Part shown: positions 16,876 to 26,509 of the stretch, one piece after another
How the letters are laid out: each line of letters opens with the position of its first letter
Position numbering within the stretch: the first letter of the stretch is position 1
NCBI RefSeq assembly: GCF_009873495.1
Contig: NZ_CP046703.1
Coordinates: 2,108,001 to 2,172,000 of the forward strand
DNA: 64,000 bases
Source of the DNA: Nostoc sp. ATCC 53789
GTDB lineage: Bacteria > Cyanobacteriota > Cyanobacteriia > Cyanobacteriales > Nostocaceae
Direction: 5' to 3'
Translations under genes and position numbers: made by a program
The notes under the pieces: generated by a model
What the model saw: the letters and a program-made list of their open reading frames with translations, nothing else
What the model was told of the DNA's origin: nothing
Databases searched by the model: none

Positions 16876-17049
16876 AATAACATCATTTCCACTGCTCATC
16901 TAGTAATATCAAATCCTTTTGTATCGGAATTATTCCTCTTTTCTTTCCCTCTGCGCTCTCAGCGTCTCTGCGGTTTTTAATTTACAAAACTGTCCCTCTC
17001 CGGCTCGGAGCTACGGTTACACATCTCTCTACAAAACCAAAATGTAGTA

Positions 17050-17111
17050 GATCCTCCTAAATCCTCCGATAAATTGGAGGACTCCTCTTTTTTAAGAGAG
17101 TTAGGAGGATC
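17050..17111. repeat. Compound palindrome with GATCCTCCTAA ends
   Basis: Outer ends GATCCTCCTAA and TTAGGAGGATC enclose two small hairpins (TCCTCC/GGAGGA and CTCTT/AAGAG). It lies in the 507-bp gap 16876-17382, which has no gene. The gap also holds a decayed tract reading CTCTGCGCTCTCAGCGTCTC (about 16950), a common dispersed sequence in this window. Confidence 0.55.
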
Positions 17112-17199
17112 AAAAGCTTGTGGGACAAATCTTAAAGACTTCTAAACCTCATCTATGTTGAAATCAAGAGTTTTTTAAAAGATATAAAAGATATATTTA

Positions 17200-17281
17200 T
17201 GTAGGTTGGGTGGAGTGAAACGCAACCCAACATTACCACCTTATCTATGTTGGGTTACGCGATCGCTGCATCCAACCTACA
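17200..17281. repeat. TGTAGGTTGGGT inverted-repeat element
   Basis: Ends TGTAGGTTGGGTGGA and TGCATCCAACCTACA enclose a second inverted pair, CGCAACCCAACA and TGTTGGGTTACG. This 82-bp form is a familiar short repeat of cyanobacterial intergenic DNA. Confidence 0.7.
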
Positions 17282-17382
17282 AAACTACGGTTCTCAAGGT
17301 AGAAGAGGTTTATGTCACCGTAGCCGACTCAGAGAGGGACAGACTTGAATGAAAGTTCAAAGCAGGGAGAGGTTTGTGGCAC

Positions 17383-17760
17383 TCATACCTTCCGCATATT
17401 TCTACTGATAGGGTCAAAACCTCTAGAAAACCGAGTGCTTTCATCGTAGTAAGCGCCAGTCAGATTCGCTCCATATAACTTGGCATAGTTGAGTTTGGCT
17501 CCCCGCAGATTGGCTTCATTCAGTTTGACACCGCTCAAATTAGCTCTAGTCAAATTCGCTTTTGCTAAGTTAGCTCTACTCAAATCTGCTCCCCAGAGTT
17601 TAGCTTTAGCTAGGTTAGCTCCACTCAAGTCAGATCCCCATAGATTTATTCCAGGCAAATAGACTCCAATCAGCCTGTTTCTACTCAAGTTGACGGCTGG
17701 AAAATATCTTTCCCCTGCGGCAAAACGCCTTTTTAATTCCTCTATATTCACGATCGCCAC
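17383..17760 (-). CDS. Pentapeptide-repeat protein
   Basis: A 125-residue protein with about a dozen A(N/D)LxX pentapeptides between residues 38 and 104 (for example GANLA, KAKLW, GADLS, RANLA), predicting a right-handed quadrilateral beta-helix. The N-terminal helix (EELKRRFAAGERYFPAVNLS) and the tail ending TRFSRGFDPISRNM are typical of short cyanobacterial members. No signal peptide, so probably cytosolic. Function is unknown; such proteins are numerous in Nostoc. Confidence 0.93.
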   Translation of the reverse strand: MAIVNIEELKRRFAAGERYFPAVNLSRNRLIGVYLPGINLWGSDLSGANLAKAKLWGADLSRANLAKANLTRANLSGVKLNEANLRGAKLNYAKLYGANLTGAYYDESTRFSRGFDPISRNMRKV

Positions 17761-18367
17761 CCAACAAGAATCAGATTTATATCTCTAATATATAAGGTGC
17801 TTCTATTGTAACTGCCATAATAGAGGTTGTTTATTTAATATCTGCAATTACTCCAATTTACTCAAATGCACATATCTAATATGGCAATCCGCTTTGATTT
17901 CTGCTCGCGCAGCGTGGCGTAGCCATAATTATTTGCGTAGGAGGTAAGAGGCAATAGGCAAGAAGCTTCTTTCAGTTGTACTGAATGTTTTCAGAAATTA
18001 AATATGATTCCTATAGAACAAGTTATAGTAATTTCTTTCTTTTAATATTCAGGCGTGCGATTATTATATTGCTGCAATTAATGGATTTATCGTAATAAAT
18101 CCTTAGTCATAATTGTCAAACAATCAAGATAACATTTTATGAAATAAATATACCAATCATATTAAATACTTTCCAAATTATGATTACTGACTCCTGTTAG
18201 CATTAGCGGGTAATTTAGCCATCTTGTAGCTAATTTTCTGACGATGCAAACGATTCGTTAGGCTACAGTACGATTCAAATTGCGGAATCAAATATTTTTA
18301 GTCTGCTTTAACTGTAAAATAACCTCAACATGAGATTATATTTAATTATTTTCTTACAAAAAGAGTT
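17761..18367. other. 607-bp gap upstream of the ABC importer, no gene seen
   Basis: AT-rich and stop-filled in all frames. It contains a short fragment of a dispersed repeat (CTCGCGCAGCGTGGCGTAGC at about 17905). AAAAAGAG lies upstream of the ATG at 18368. The promoter of the ABC operon must be here, but I cannot place it. Confidence 0.5.
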
Positions 18368-19696
18368 ATGGTCTTTAAAACAGCAACCGAACAGCTGATC
18401 GTCCTAAAAAATGTCAGCAAATCTTATCAGCAGCCCAACGGCCAACAGATTGTCATCCTGGAAAATATCAATCTTGAGTTACGTCCAGGGGAGATCGTTG
18501 CATTGCTAGGGCCTTCCGGTTCAGGCAAATCTACTTTAATGCGGATAGTTGCTGGGTTAATTCCCCCCAGTCAAGGTGAAGTCGTATATCATAACCGTCC
18601 CCTAGTTGGTTTAAATCCTGGGGTAGCAATTGTTTTTCAAAGTTTTGCCCTTTATCCTTGGTTAACTGTACTAGAGAATGTGGAACTAGGTTTAAAAGCA
18701 AAAGGAGAAGCGCCAGATTCTCGACTGCAAAAGGCGCTACGAATGATTGATATTATTGGTTTGGATGGGTTTGAAAATGCCTATCCCAAAGAACTTTCTG
18801 GGGGAATGCGTCAGCGAGTTGGATTTGCTAGGGCTTTGGCCGTAGAACCAGAACTGTTATGTATGGATGAGCCATTTTCGGCATTAGATGTGCTAACGGC
18901 AGAAAACTTGCGGTTTGAATTATTAGATTTATGGTTAGAACGTCGCATACCCACCCAAGCTATTCTCATTGTCACCCACGGGATTGAAGAAGCGGTAATT
19001 ATGGCGGATCGAATTATTGTTCTTGGACGCAATCCGGGAAGAATTCGGGCTGACTTACCTGTGACTTTACCCCATTACCGCGATCGCAAACATCCAACTT
19101 TTCAAGCCCTGGTAGATCGAGTTTATACAATCATCACCAACCCCGAATTAGAAAAAATTGAGCTAACAACGACTACCTCTGTAGAACCTGCAACACCACC
19201 AGCAAAATATCAATCTTTACCATCTGTGCGAACTGGTTCTATTGCCGGTCTTTTGGAACTTTTAGAAGATCGTCAAGAAAAAGACTTATATCGACTGGCC
19301 CAAGAATTGCAATTAGAAGTAGATGATATTTTACCCATTGTAGAAGCTGCAAAATTAATGGATTTTGTAGAACTTGCAGAAGGCGATATTAGCTTGAAGC
19401 CAGTCGGACACGAATTTATCAATGGTGGTATTGATGAACGCAAACAAATCATGCGATCGCAACTCTTAGCTAATATTCGCTTGGTACAGCAAATTTACCG
19501 TCTTCTGGAAGCTAAAAATAATCAACGCATTCCAGAAGAACTGGTATTAGATATCCTAGAAAGTCACTTTAGCCCAGAAGAAGCCGAACGACAATTAAAA
19601 ACCGTCGTAGATTGGGGTCGTTATGCCGAAATATACGGCTACGATGAGCCATCAGGACAAATATTTTTAGAGCAAGCTGCCGTAGTTAATTCGTAA
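18368..19696 (+). CDS. ABC importer ATPase with AAA-associated C-terminal domain (nitrate/sulfonate/bicarbonate type)
   Basis: A 442-residue ATPase. Residues 10-240 form an ABC domain of the NrtD/SsuB/TauB class: Walker A GPSGSGKS, Q-loop VFQSFALYPWL, signature LSGGMRQR, Walker B LLCMDEPF, H-loop VTHGIEEA. From about 285 follows the AAA-associated C-terminal domain found in many cyanobacterial anion importers (LLELLEDRQEKDLYRLAQEL ... ), ending near 430. It powers uptake of an unknown small anion with the permease encoded 85 bp downstream. No binding-protein gene is seen on either side. Confidence 0.9.
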   Translation: MVFKTATEQLIVLKNVSKSYQQPNGQQIVILENINLELRPGEIVALLGPSGSGKSTLMRIVAGLIPPSQGEVVYHNRPLVGLNPGVAIVFQSFALYPWLTVLENVELGLKAKGEAPDSRLQKALRMIDIIGLDGFENAYPKELSGGMRQRVGFARALAVEPELLCMDEPFSALDVLTAENLRFELLDLWLERRIPTQAILIVTHGIEEAVIMADRIIVLGRNPGRIRADLPVTLPHYRDRKHPTFQALVDRVYTIITNPELEKIELTTTTSVEPATPPAKYQSLPSVRTGSIAGLLELLEDRQEKDLYRLAQELQLEVDDILPIVEAAKLMDFVELAEGDISLKPVGHEFINGGIDERKQIMRSQLLANIRLVQQIYRLLEAKNNQRIPEELVLDILESHFSPEEAERQLKTVVDWGRYAEIYGYDEPSGQIFLEQAAVVNS

Positions 19697-19747
19697 GGGT
19701 GTGCAGATGTACGCCTTTACAGTATTTACTATGAATGGCTTTGTTCA

Positions 19748-19775
19748 TTTTTAATTTTTAATTTTTAATTTTTAA
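19748..19775. repeat. Four TTTTTAA heptamers just before the permease start
   Basis: Four exact TTTTTAA units end 6 bases before the ATG at 19782 and fill the place of the ribosome site. No Shine-Dalgarno sequence is visible. Confidence 0.8.
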
Positions 19776-19781
19776 TTGTTT

Positions 19782-21521
19782 ATGACCCGACCTCTTACTC
19801 CTGCTAATAAAACTCTAGGACGTAGCAATTGGACTTGGCAAGATGGATTGCTGATTCTGGTAATTTTATCTTTCATTGTGGCAATTATTAGAACTGCTTC
19901 TAAATTTACAGGTACTTTTGAACCTGAACTCACAATTTCTACAAACATCAATGCTTTGCCAGGATATACAGCCCAAACTTTGATTCGTATGGGACTGGCT
20001 TACTTTTTATCCCTAATTTTTACCCTCTTGTATGCTTATACTGCTTATCGCTCTCGAATGGCAGAACGGATTTTAATTCCGATGTTGGATATTCTGCAAT
20101 CGATTCCAGTATTGTCTTTTTTACCAGGTGTGGTACTAGCTTTGATTTCCCTGTTTCCGGGTCAGAGAATTGGTGTAGAACTAGCAGCAATTTTGCTAAT
20201 TTTTACTGGTATGACTTGGAATATGACTTTTAGTTTTTACCAATCTCTTCAAAGTATTCCGCGAGAATTATTAGAAGCATCAAGGGTTTATCGGCTTAAT
20301 CCTTGGCAACGCTTTTGGACATTAGAGTTACCATCTGGTGTGATTGGTTTGGTATGGAATAGTGTAATGTCGGTGGCTGGAGGTTGGTTTTTTTTAATTG
20401 CCATTGAGTCATTTACTTTGGGGAATCAAGATTTTCGTTTACCAGGATTAGGCTCTTTTTTAGGCACAGCAGCCAACAAAGGAGACTTTAAAGCGATATT
20501 TTGGGGCTTGGGGTTACTGATTGCGATCATTGTGGCAACTGATTTTTTTGTGTGGCGGCCACTGATTGCTTGGGCAGAAAGATTTAAGTTAGAGATGATT
20601 GAAACTGAAAATGCACCCCAATCTTGGATATTGGATACTTTCAGGCGATCGCCTACTTTACGCGCAATTAGCGATCGCGTTTTTCAGCCATTACAAACAG
20701 CCTTAGACGACAGTTTAATTCGGTCGTTTCCCGTGCGTTCAGTACCTATAAATGCCAAAGGCAACCTCAACTTGCCGAGTTTTTTAAATTGGATATTTGT
20801 TAGTGGCTTCAGCTTAATTATCCTGTGGGGTACTTGGGAAGCCGTGCTACTATTACGGACTCTAGCTTGGGATGATTGGCAACAGGTAATAAAGGGCGCT
20901 ATGTTAACGGCATTGCGAGTGATAATTGCTTTGATATTATCATTGTTGTGGACTGTACCCGTGGGAGTTGCAATTGGTCGCAATCGACGGTTGGCTCAAG
21001 TATTGCAACCATTGGTACAAATCGCCGCTTCTGTGCCAGCAACAGCCTTATTTCCAGTGCTACTGCTAGGTTTAACCCGCATCGCTGGCGGTTTGCAGAT
21101 TGGTGCGATCGCTCTGATGATGCTAGGGACAATGTGGTATATCCTGTTTAATGTCATTGCTGGGGCACAGTCGATTCCCTCAGACCTGATCGAAGCAGCT
21201 TCGGTGTATAAACTCTCACGTTTGCAACGTTGGCGAACCTTAATTTTACCTGCAATTTTCCCCTACCTAATTACAGGAATTATTAGCGCCGTTGGTGGCG
21301 CTTGGAATGCCAGTATCGTCAGTGAGTATGTTACATTTCAAGGGCGAGTAATTAGTACTTCTGGATTAGGGGCAACAATTTCTCACGCCACAGCGACAGG
21401 CAATTTCTCACTATTATTAGCTTCGACAGTGATTATGTCTCTATTAGTGGTGTTGACCAATCGTTTAGTTTGGCGACCTCTTTACAATTTAGCTCAAGAG
21501 AAATATCAATTATTGGTTTAA
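19782..21521 (+). CDS. ABC importer permease with two fused permease domains
   Basis: A 579-residue membrane protein carrying two BPD_transp_1 (NrtB/SsuC-like) permease domains in tandem, about 85-265 and 375-565. Each shows an EA-x3-G-like coupling loop: ELLEASRVYRLNPWQRFWTLELP in the first, LIEAASVYKLSRLQRWRTLILP in the second. Two such domains in one chain make a complete channel for the ATPase encoded upstream. The ATG at 19782 is used; a TTG six bases earlier is less likely. No binding protein is encoded nearby, so the solute is unknown. A MITE lies downstream. Confidence 0.9.
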   Translation: MTRPLTPANKTLGRSNWTWQDGLLILVILSFIVAIIRTASKFTGTFEPELTISTNINALPGYTAQTLIRMGLAYFLSLIFTLLYAYTAYRSRMAERILIPMLDILQSIPVLSFLPGVVLALISLFPGQRIGVELAAILLIFTGMTWNMTFSFYQSLQSIPRELLEASRVYRLNPWQRFWTLELPSGVIGLVWNSVMSVAGGWFFLIAIESFTLGNQDFRLPGLGSFLGTAANKGDFKAIFWGLGLLIAIIVATDFFVWRPLIAWAERFKLEMIETENAPQSWILDTFRRSPTLRAISDRVFQPLQTALDDSLIRSFPVRSVPINAKGNLNLPSFLNWIFVSGFSLIILWGTWEAVLLLRTLAWDDWQQVIKGAMLTALRVIIALILSLLWTVPVGVAIGRNRRLAQVLQPLVQIAASVPATALFPVLLLGLTRIAGGLQIGAIALMMLGTMWYILFNVIAGAQSIPSDLIEAASVYKLSRLQRWRTLILPAIFPYLITGIISAVGGAWNASIVSEYVTFQGRVISTSGLGATISHATATGNFSLLLASTVIMSLLVVLTNRLVWRPLYNLAQEKYQLLV

Positions 21522-21589
21522 AGGTTTGTAGTCAGGGCTTCAGCCCTAGAGTTAGGGTGGAACGGGAATCAAAGCCCCCCTTTTTAAGG

Positions 21590-21774
21590 CAATACGGTTC
21601 AGTTAAGGCTAAAGCTCTTTGTCAAAGTCAATTTTTTTAACGAACCGCCATCGCGCAGCGTCTCGTTAGAGAAGGACGCATAGACACGAAGTGGCTACTC
21701 TTCGAGAACGCCAAGGGCGAACCCGCAGGGTAGGACGCAAAGAGAAGAAAGAAATGCTTAACTGAACTGTATTG
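21590..21774. mobile_element. CAATACGG MITE with 10-bp target duplication
   Basis: The ends are CAATACGGTTCAGTTAAGG and the complement of CAATACAGTTCAGTTAAG (right end CTTAACTGAACTGTATTG). CTTTTTAAGG stands on both sides (21580-21589 and 21775-21784). The duplication lies in the middle of a CCCCCTTTTTAAGGGGG palindrome, so this copy inserted into another repeat. No transposase is encoded. A related element is at 43558-43722. The gap 21522-21967 has no gene. Confidence 0.85.
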
Positions 21775-21967
21775 CTTTTTAAGGGGGATTTAGAGGGATC
21801 TAGAACTTTTGATACCGATAAGAGGATTTTTAAAACATCCTCTCAGAGCAAGCCTCTTCTTTTTAGCTGAAAAACACTTAATTCACATAATCGAATTAAA
21901 TCAAACTCTGTGGGATTGGCAACATGAGCGCCCCACTTATGCAAGTTAAATGTGGAAAAGCTTACAT

Positions 21968-22498
21968 TTACTTCACTGGGATAATTTCAAACTCGAAAGT
22001 ACTTATCAAACGGTCATCAATATAGACTTCTATTCTATGCTTACCAACCGGATCGCCAGGAGTAATCGTCCAAAAATTCTCAATTACACCCTCTGGAGCC
22101 GACTGTGTACGCCGTGTCACAGATGTCATTCCGTCTGGTGACATTGAGAAGTCTTCACCGCTATCTGTACCCCAAGTTTCTGGAGGTTTTGGTAAACGCA
22201 ACACTTCGCGCCATTTTACTTCACCTTGGTAGTCTTTGAGTTTAATCCGCCACCCGTAGGCGTTTCCCTGCTGAAGTGGCACTCTTGTTGTCTGAAAAAT
22301 GGTAACGTTACCTTTGGAGTCAACTCTCTTTAGCCCAAACTCAGCGTTACTGACAGTAATCTTTTTCAGACTTGTTGGTGTAGGAAATGGTTTGGCATTT
22401 TGTGCTACACCAGAGGTAGCGGCGATTGGCTCAGAACATATAACCCCAGATATTAGCCAAGAGGAAGCTAGCACAGCAGTAGCAGCCAAAATTCTCAT
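21968..22498 (-). CDS. Hypothetical exported protein
   Basis: I do not recognise a family. The 176-residue protein starts MRILAATAVLASSWLISGVI and has an apparent Sec signal peptide with a cut near IAA at about 28. The mature part is predicted to be beta-rich, with FGLKRVDSKGNVTIFQTTRVPL, YGWRIKLKDYQGEVKWREVLRLP and a C-terminal GKHRIEVYIDDRLISTFEFEI that looks like an Ig-like/beta-sandwich end. The ATG at 22498 is chosen because AGGA lies eight bases before it; the frame opens at 22534. It probably lies in the periplasm. Confidence 0.72.
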   Translation of the reverse strand: MRILAATAVLASSWLISGVICSEPIAATSGVAQNAKPFPTPTSLKKITVSNAEFGLKRVDSKGNVTIFQTTRVPLQQGNAYGWRIKLKDYQGEVKWREVLRLPKPPETWGTDSGEDFSMSPDGMTSVTRRTQSAPEGVIENFWTITPGDPVGKHRIEVYIDDRLISTFEFEIIPVK

Positions 22499-22785
22499 TA
22501 GTATCTTCCTGTCAGACTTTTGGTACTTATTCAATTAATCTGACACGTTTTCCGGGCTATGGTTGCTGATAATTTGACAAAGGTGAAATTGCTCTTAGCT
22601 ATCTGGCAAATTTAATCGATAAGTAGTCGGACAAAAATATTTATAGTCATTGTGAGCCTTCGCTTCTCTTTGCAATGACATTGGGGAATTAATTCTGTCT
22701 GACTACTTAGCTGATGCGATTTAACACTTCCACGGCTAAAATCCAATGGGATTTTTGCTTTACATCTTGTCTCTTCAGTCAAGGC

Positions 22786-23385
22786 TTAACTTTTCAAATT
22801 AACCTTCCCCTCAAATTTTGGCGCATCTTGATGAGATAAAAATCTTTCACTAGTGTGATAACTTCTTCGCCATTTTTCGAGCTGATCTATAGATATTGAT
22901 TTAGATGTGACGTTCACACCATTTCCTCGCCAAGCAACTTCTGGATCTGTTGTGAAAACCCCACACTCTAATTGTTCTAGCCTCATATTCCAATATTCAC
23001 TAAATCGGCCTTTTAAAGTAATAACTTGCTCAAATACCTTATTTCTGTGTTTATTTCTTCTTTTTCTTTCTGTAGCTCCTGTTGCTTCGGTATCAATAAA
23101 CTTAGTTTCAATTAAATACAGGCTACCTTTAAAAGTCAGGTAGACAAAATCACACTTTCCTAAATCTGTATAATCTGAAATTGGAGATTTTTCAAATAAC
23201 AGCAATTCAGCGCACGAGGGAAACAACTCTTTAATATTCAGAAATAAATAAGCTTGCAGTAGAAGTTCCTTATCATAAGGAAATAAGATTACTCCTTCAA
23301 AAAACTTTTGAATGTCCTCGTGAGTTTGGGGTTGAATCCTTTTACAGTACGAAACAAATTTATGTAGCTCATTTACACTCATCAA
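22786..23385 (-). CDS. Hypothetical protein, possible PD-(D/E)XK nuclease fold
   Basis: A 199-residue protein without a name I recognise. The centre, KCDFVYLTFKGSLYLIETKF, has the D-x(n)-ExK pattern between two beta strands that marks PD-(D/E)XK nuclease-like domains. A basic segment (ERKRRNKHRNK) follows. This suggests a DNA-binding or nuclease-related role, but no modification or defence gene is adjacent, and the pattern may be chance. It lies 199 bp after dnaE-C on the same strand. Confidence 0.6.
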   Translation of the reverse strand: MMSVNELHKFVSYCKRIQPQTHEDIQKFFEGVILFPYDKELLLQAYLFLNIKELFPSCAELLLFEKSPISDYTDLGKCDFVYLTFKGSLYLIETKFIDTEATGATERKRRNKHRNKVFEQVITLKGRFSEYWNMRLEQLECGVFTTDPEVAWRGNGVNVTSKSISIDQLEKWRRSYHTSERFLSHQDAPKFEGKVNLKS

Positions 23386-23584
23386 GTTTTAACTCCTTCC
23401 CCCGGTCGCAGCCTTAAGGGTATTAGCATAAAAAGATACCACTCCCTCAAGGAAATTATCATCCGCATAAGTAACTAAAAAAACGCTTTTAACCCTGAAT
23501 ACTTAAGGCAATTTACTGTTGACAGTTTAATAAAACTAATTTTTCAGGTGTTTTTCAGTATTAGTAGATTTTTCACTTCTGGTA

Positions 23585-24937
23585 TTAGCTACCAGTGAGC
23601 GATTTGATATGAGCAGGAAAACTAGCATTTTGCAAAGCTTGGACGGTTATTCTGGAATCTTGTACGGAAAATTGCCAACCCAAGCGAACAAGTTTCCGAG
23701 ATTTTTCAGTTTGGATAATTCCAATAACTGGCATTTTTGCCTTTTCTTTATCTACTGAATGTTCTTGCAAAATTGTTTTCAAGAGGTGTAGTTTTTCCAT
23801 ATCACCTGCTTGCTGGGGATTTAACTCTACCATTACCATTTGTACTGTTTCCACTGGCTCTGCATCTTCAACAATAAATTGAGTTTGCTCGTCGCGTCGG
23901 TCTACTTTCCCCCAAATAATCAATCTTGTGTCAACTTGAAGTAAGGAACTAATGCGTTCATAAGTTTTAGGAAAAACTACAGCTTCTGATTGTGTGGTTA
24001 GGTCTTCTATTTGCAAAATTGCCATCTGATCGCCTTTTTTTGTAACCACTTTTTTGACGTTATTTAACATCACAACTGCACAAAGCCTTGTGTCTTCCCT
24101 TTGCTCTCCCAATTGCGAAAGGTTAATTGGAGTTAAAAGTGGTGCTATTTGTCGTAAGGATTTCAGTGGATGATCTGATACATAAAAACCTAATAATTCT
24201 TTCTCCATCTGCAACTTTTTCTGTGGGGGTAAATCGGTCACAGGTTTAGATTTAGGAGCAGTTTCAAAGGCATTATTTGCTCTTTTATTTTGAGTAGAAG
24301 AAAATCCATCGCCTAATAAGTCAAAGAGATTCCCTTGTCCACTGGCTCTGTCTTTGGCGCGAGATTGTGCCCAATCATACACTAATTCTGAGTCGTTAAT
24401 TAACTGTTGGCGGTTGGATTCAATTTTGTCAAAGGCTCCACAGTAAATCAGCGATTCCAGAGTCCGACGGTTAACAGCACGTAAATCCACGCGATCGCAA
24501 AAATCAGCGAGAGATTTAAACTCTCCTGTCTCATTTCTCGCTTCTAAAATACAGGCGATCGCATTCTGTCCCACGTTACGCACCGCCGAAAAGCCAAACA
24601 GAATCTTTCCCAATGTCGGCGTAAAATCAACACCAGAACGATTAATGTCTGGCGGATCTATGGGAATACCCATGTTTGTACAGTTGGTAATATATCTCTG
24701 TACCTTATCGGTATCGCCACTGTTAGCCGTTAACAGGGCCGCCATATATTCTAATGGATAATTAGCTTTTAAATATGCTGTCTGATAAGTTACATAAGCA
24801 TAGGCGGTCGAATGGGATTTATTGAAACAATTAGAAGCTATAAAGCCATTTTTGAGTGCAAAATTATGGTCACGCTCAACTCCAATGTCATAGACATTTT
24901 GTTTGCCTAAATATTTACGTGTGGCTATTTTGATCAT
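23585..24937 (-). CDS. dnaE: DNA polymerase III alpha subunit, C-terminal half with split intein IntC
   Basis: The 450-residue product is the C-terminal precursor of a split replicative polymerase. Residues 1-36 are the C-terminal piece of the DnaE split intein, starting MIKIATRKYLGKQNVYDIGV and ending FIASN; they match my memory of Npu IntC. C37 is the +1 nucleophile of the extein (CFNKSHSTAYAYV). From there to the end is polymerase: the finger/helix-hairpin-helix region (GFSAVRNVGQNAIACILEA) and an OB-fold domain at about 285-370 (LCAVVMLNNVKKVVTKKGD). The N-terminal half with IntN is encoded elsewhere. After trans-splicing the two halves give active DnaE. The 356-bp upstream gap must hold its own promoter. 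Confidence 0.98.
   Translation of the reverse strand: MIKIATRKYLGKQNVYDIGVERDHNFALKNGFIASNCFNKSHSTAYAYVTYQTAYLKANYPLEYMAALLTANSGDTDKVQRYITNCTNMGIPIDPPDINRSGVDFTPTLGKILFGFSAVRNVGQNAIACILEARNETGEFKSLADFCDRVDLRAVNRRTLESLIYCGAFDKIESNRQQLINDSELVYDWAQSRAKDRASGQGNLFDLLGDGFSSTQNKRANNAFETAPKSKPVTDLPPQKKLQMEKELLGFYVSDHPLKSLRQIAPLLTPINLSQLGEQREDTRLCAVVMLNNVKKVVTKKGDQMAILQIEDLTTQSEAVVFPKTYERISSLLQVDTRLIIWGKVDRRDEQTQFIVEDAEPVETVQMVMVELNPQQAGDMEKLHLLKTILQEHSVDKEKAKMPVIGIIQTEKSRKLVRLGWQFSVQDSRITVQALQNASFPAHIKSLTGS
24830..24937 (-). other. Coding segment of the DnaE split-intein C-fragment
   Basis: These 36 codons encode intein blocks F (DHNFALKNG) and G (FIASN, then Cys). Asn36 cyclises and Cys37, encoded at 24827-24829, accepts the extein ester. 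The fragment has no function without its N-terminal partner encoded elsewhere. Confidence 0.97.
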
Positions 24938-25293
24938 CCTACCTTACCCCCGAAAAAAATTTGCGAAATTAATTAATTGATAAAATGATAAAAATTGTAG
25001 TCATAGTAATACTGGTGATATAAAATTATATCACTAGAAAACACTGCTATACTCTTACACAAAAGTAGACATATTAGGTAAACAGTTAATAGCCATGTAA
25101 TTGCTGTTTTTAAAGCTTATAAACAGATTCCAATACATATTAATCCCCTTAATTCAAATGCTAGGAGAGTGGATGAAATCAGGGGAGCAAAGAAAGTTTT
25201 GCCTTCTACACCTCACCCCTGTACCTCTTTCCAATGCCGAATGTGTCAGTTAGTATCGTTGAGAAGCAACACGGTATTAAAGGGTGTGGGTAG
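24938..25293. other. Divergent promoter region of dnaE-C and the SGNH gene
   Basis: There is no gene in these 356 bp. An AT-rich hairpin GTGATATA/TATATCAC is at 25015-25034. Both neighbouring genes point outward, so promoters for each must lie here. No binding site could be assigned. Confidence 0.5.
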
Positions 25294-26265
25294 GTGAAAG
25301 TGGCGCTGATCGTAATTTTGGCGGTAGCTCTGGGATTATTTATGATAGTCGAGATCGGACTGCGATCGCTCTTTGGCTTTGGTAATCCCCTAATTTACAT
25401 TGGTGATGAGCAGATTGGCTATTTATTGGCTCCTAACCAGCGTACCCGTCGTTTTGGTAATCGCATTGAAATTAATGAGTATTCTATGCGAGGTAGTGCG
25501 ATAAATAAAACACCCGCGCCTTCTACGCTGCGAGTTTTACTGTTAGGGGATTCTATTGCAAATGGTGGTTGGTGGACAGATCAGACTAATACCATATCGG
25601 CGATCATGATGCGTTCTTTAGCATCATCCACTCATCGTAATTATCAGGAAGTAGAAGTGCTGAATGCTTCAGCTAACTCTTGGGGGCCAAGGAACGAGTT
25701 AGCCTATTTAGAGAAGTTTAGCCATTTCAACGCGCAAGCAGTGGTGTTATTAATTAATACCGATGATTTGTTTGCTACTCCTCCCACTTCTTTACCGGTA
25801 GGACGCGATCGCAACTATCCCGATAGTAAACCTCCCCTAGCGTTAGCGGAAGTGTGGCAACGTTATATCGTCAAGCAGAAGCCAATTCCTGAAATGAAAG
25901 CGGTGCAAAATGAAGCAGGCGATCGCGTGGGGATTAATTTGGAAGCGATCGGCAAAATACAAGCCCTGACTCGCCAAAGCAACAGCCAATTTTTACTAGT
26001 TATGACTCCCTTACTGCGAGAAATTGCTGAACCAGGCCCCCGCGATTATGAAATTAAAGCCCGCCAACGCTTGAGCGATTTTACTAAAGCCCAGCAAATT
26101 AACTATGTAGACTTTTTACCGATATTCAATTCAACCAACAACCCGCAAGGTTTGTATCACGATCACATTCACCTCAATTTGCAAGGTAATAAAGTTGTCA
26201 GCGAAATTATGGAGCGATCGCTTTTAGAAATACTAAGGGAGATACCAATTACTCAGACCTACTAA
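25294..26265 (+). CDS. SGNH/GDSL-family hydrolase with N-terminal membrane anchor
   Basis: A 323-residue protein with a hydrophobic N-terminal segment (about 2-24), then an SGNH hydrolase domain. Block I is VLLLGDSIANGG with the catalytic Ser, a block with Asn is NASANSWGPRNE, and block V is LYHDHIHLNLQGN with the Asp-His pair. It is predicted to be anchored in the membrane with the domain outside the cytoplasm, and may act on acyl or acetyl groups of envelope polysaccharide or lipid (inference). The start is a GTG at 25294. Confidence 0.82.
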   Translation: MKVALIVILAVALGLFMIVEIGLRSLFGFGNPLIYIGDEQIGYLLAPNQRTRRFGNRIEINEYSMRGSAINKTPAPSTLRVLLLGDSIANGGWWTDQTNTISAIMMRSLASSTHRNYQEVEVLNASANSWGPRNELAYLEKFSHFNAQAVVLLINTDDLFATPPTSLPVGRDRNYPDSKPPLALAEVWQRYIVKQKPIPEMKAVQNEAGDRVGINLEAIGKIQALTRQSNSQFLLVMTPLLREIAEPGPRDYEIKARQRLSDFTKAQQINYVDFLPIFNSTNNPQGLYHDHIHLNLQGNKVVSEIMERSLLEILREIPITQTY

Positions 26266-26509
26266 AGTCGTCATTTCTACCAGAAAATATTCGTATTCAG
26301 TGATTTTCCACTCATGAAAATTAATTTATATAGCTTATTTCGTATTCATTATCTTAATATAATGGTAATTCTTATAGTTGAAATAATTATTAATTTAAAT
26401 TAAATCAGACAATCTTATATAACTAGAATACTAGCCATCCAAATAATGCTCAACCTTAAATCTCAAAAAAATATATTGATTAAGTACAGTTGTTTATTAT
26501 ATTAGAAAA

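Noticed and set aside
18811..21151. Antisense and out-of-phase frames inside the ABC genes
   Set aside because: Shadows of well-supported genes with full motif sets.
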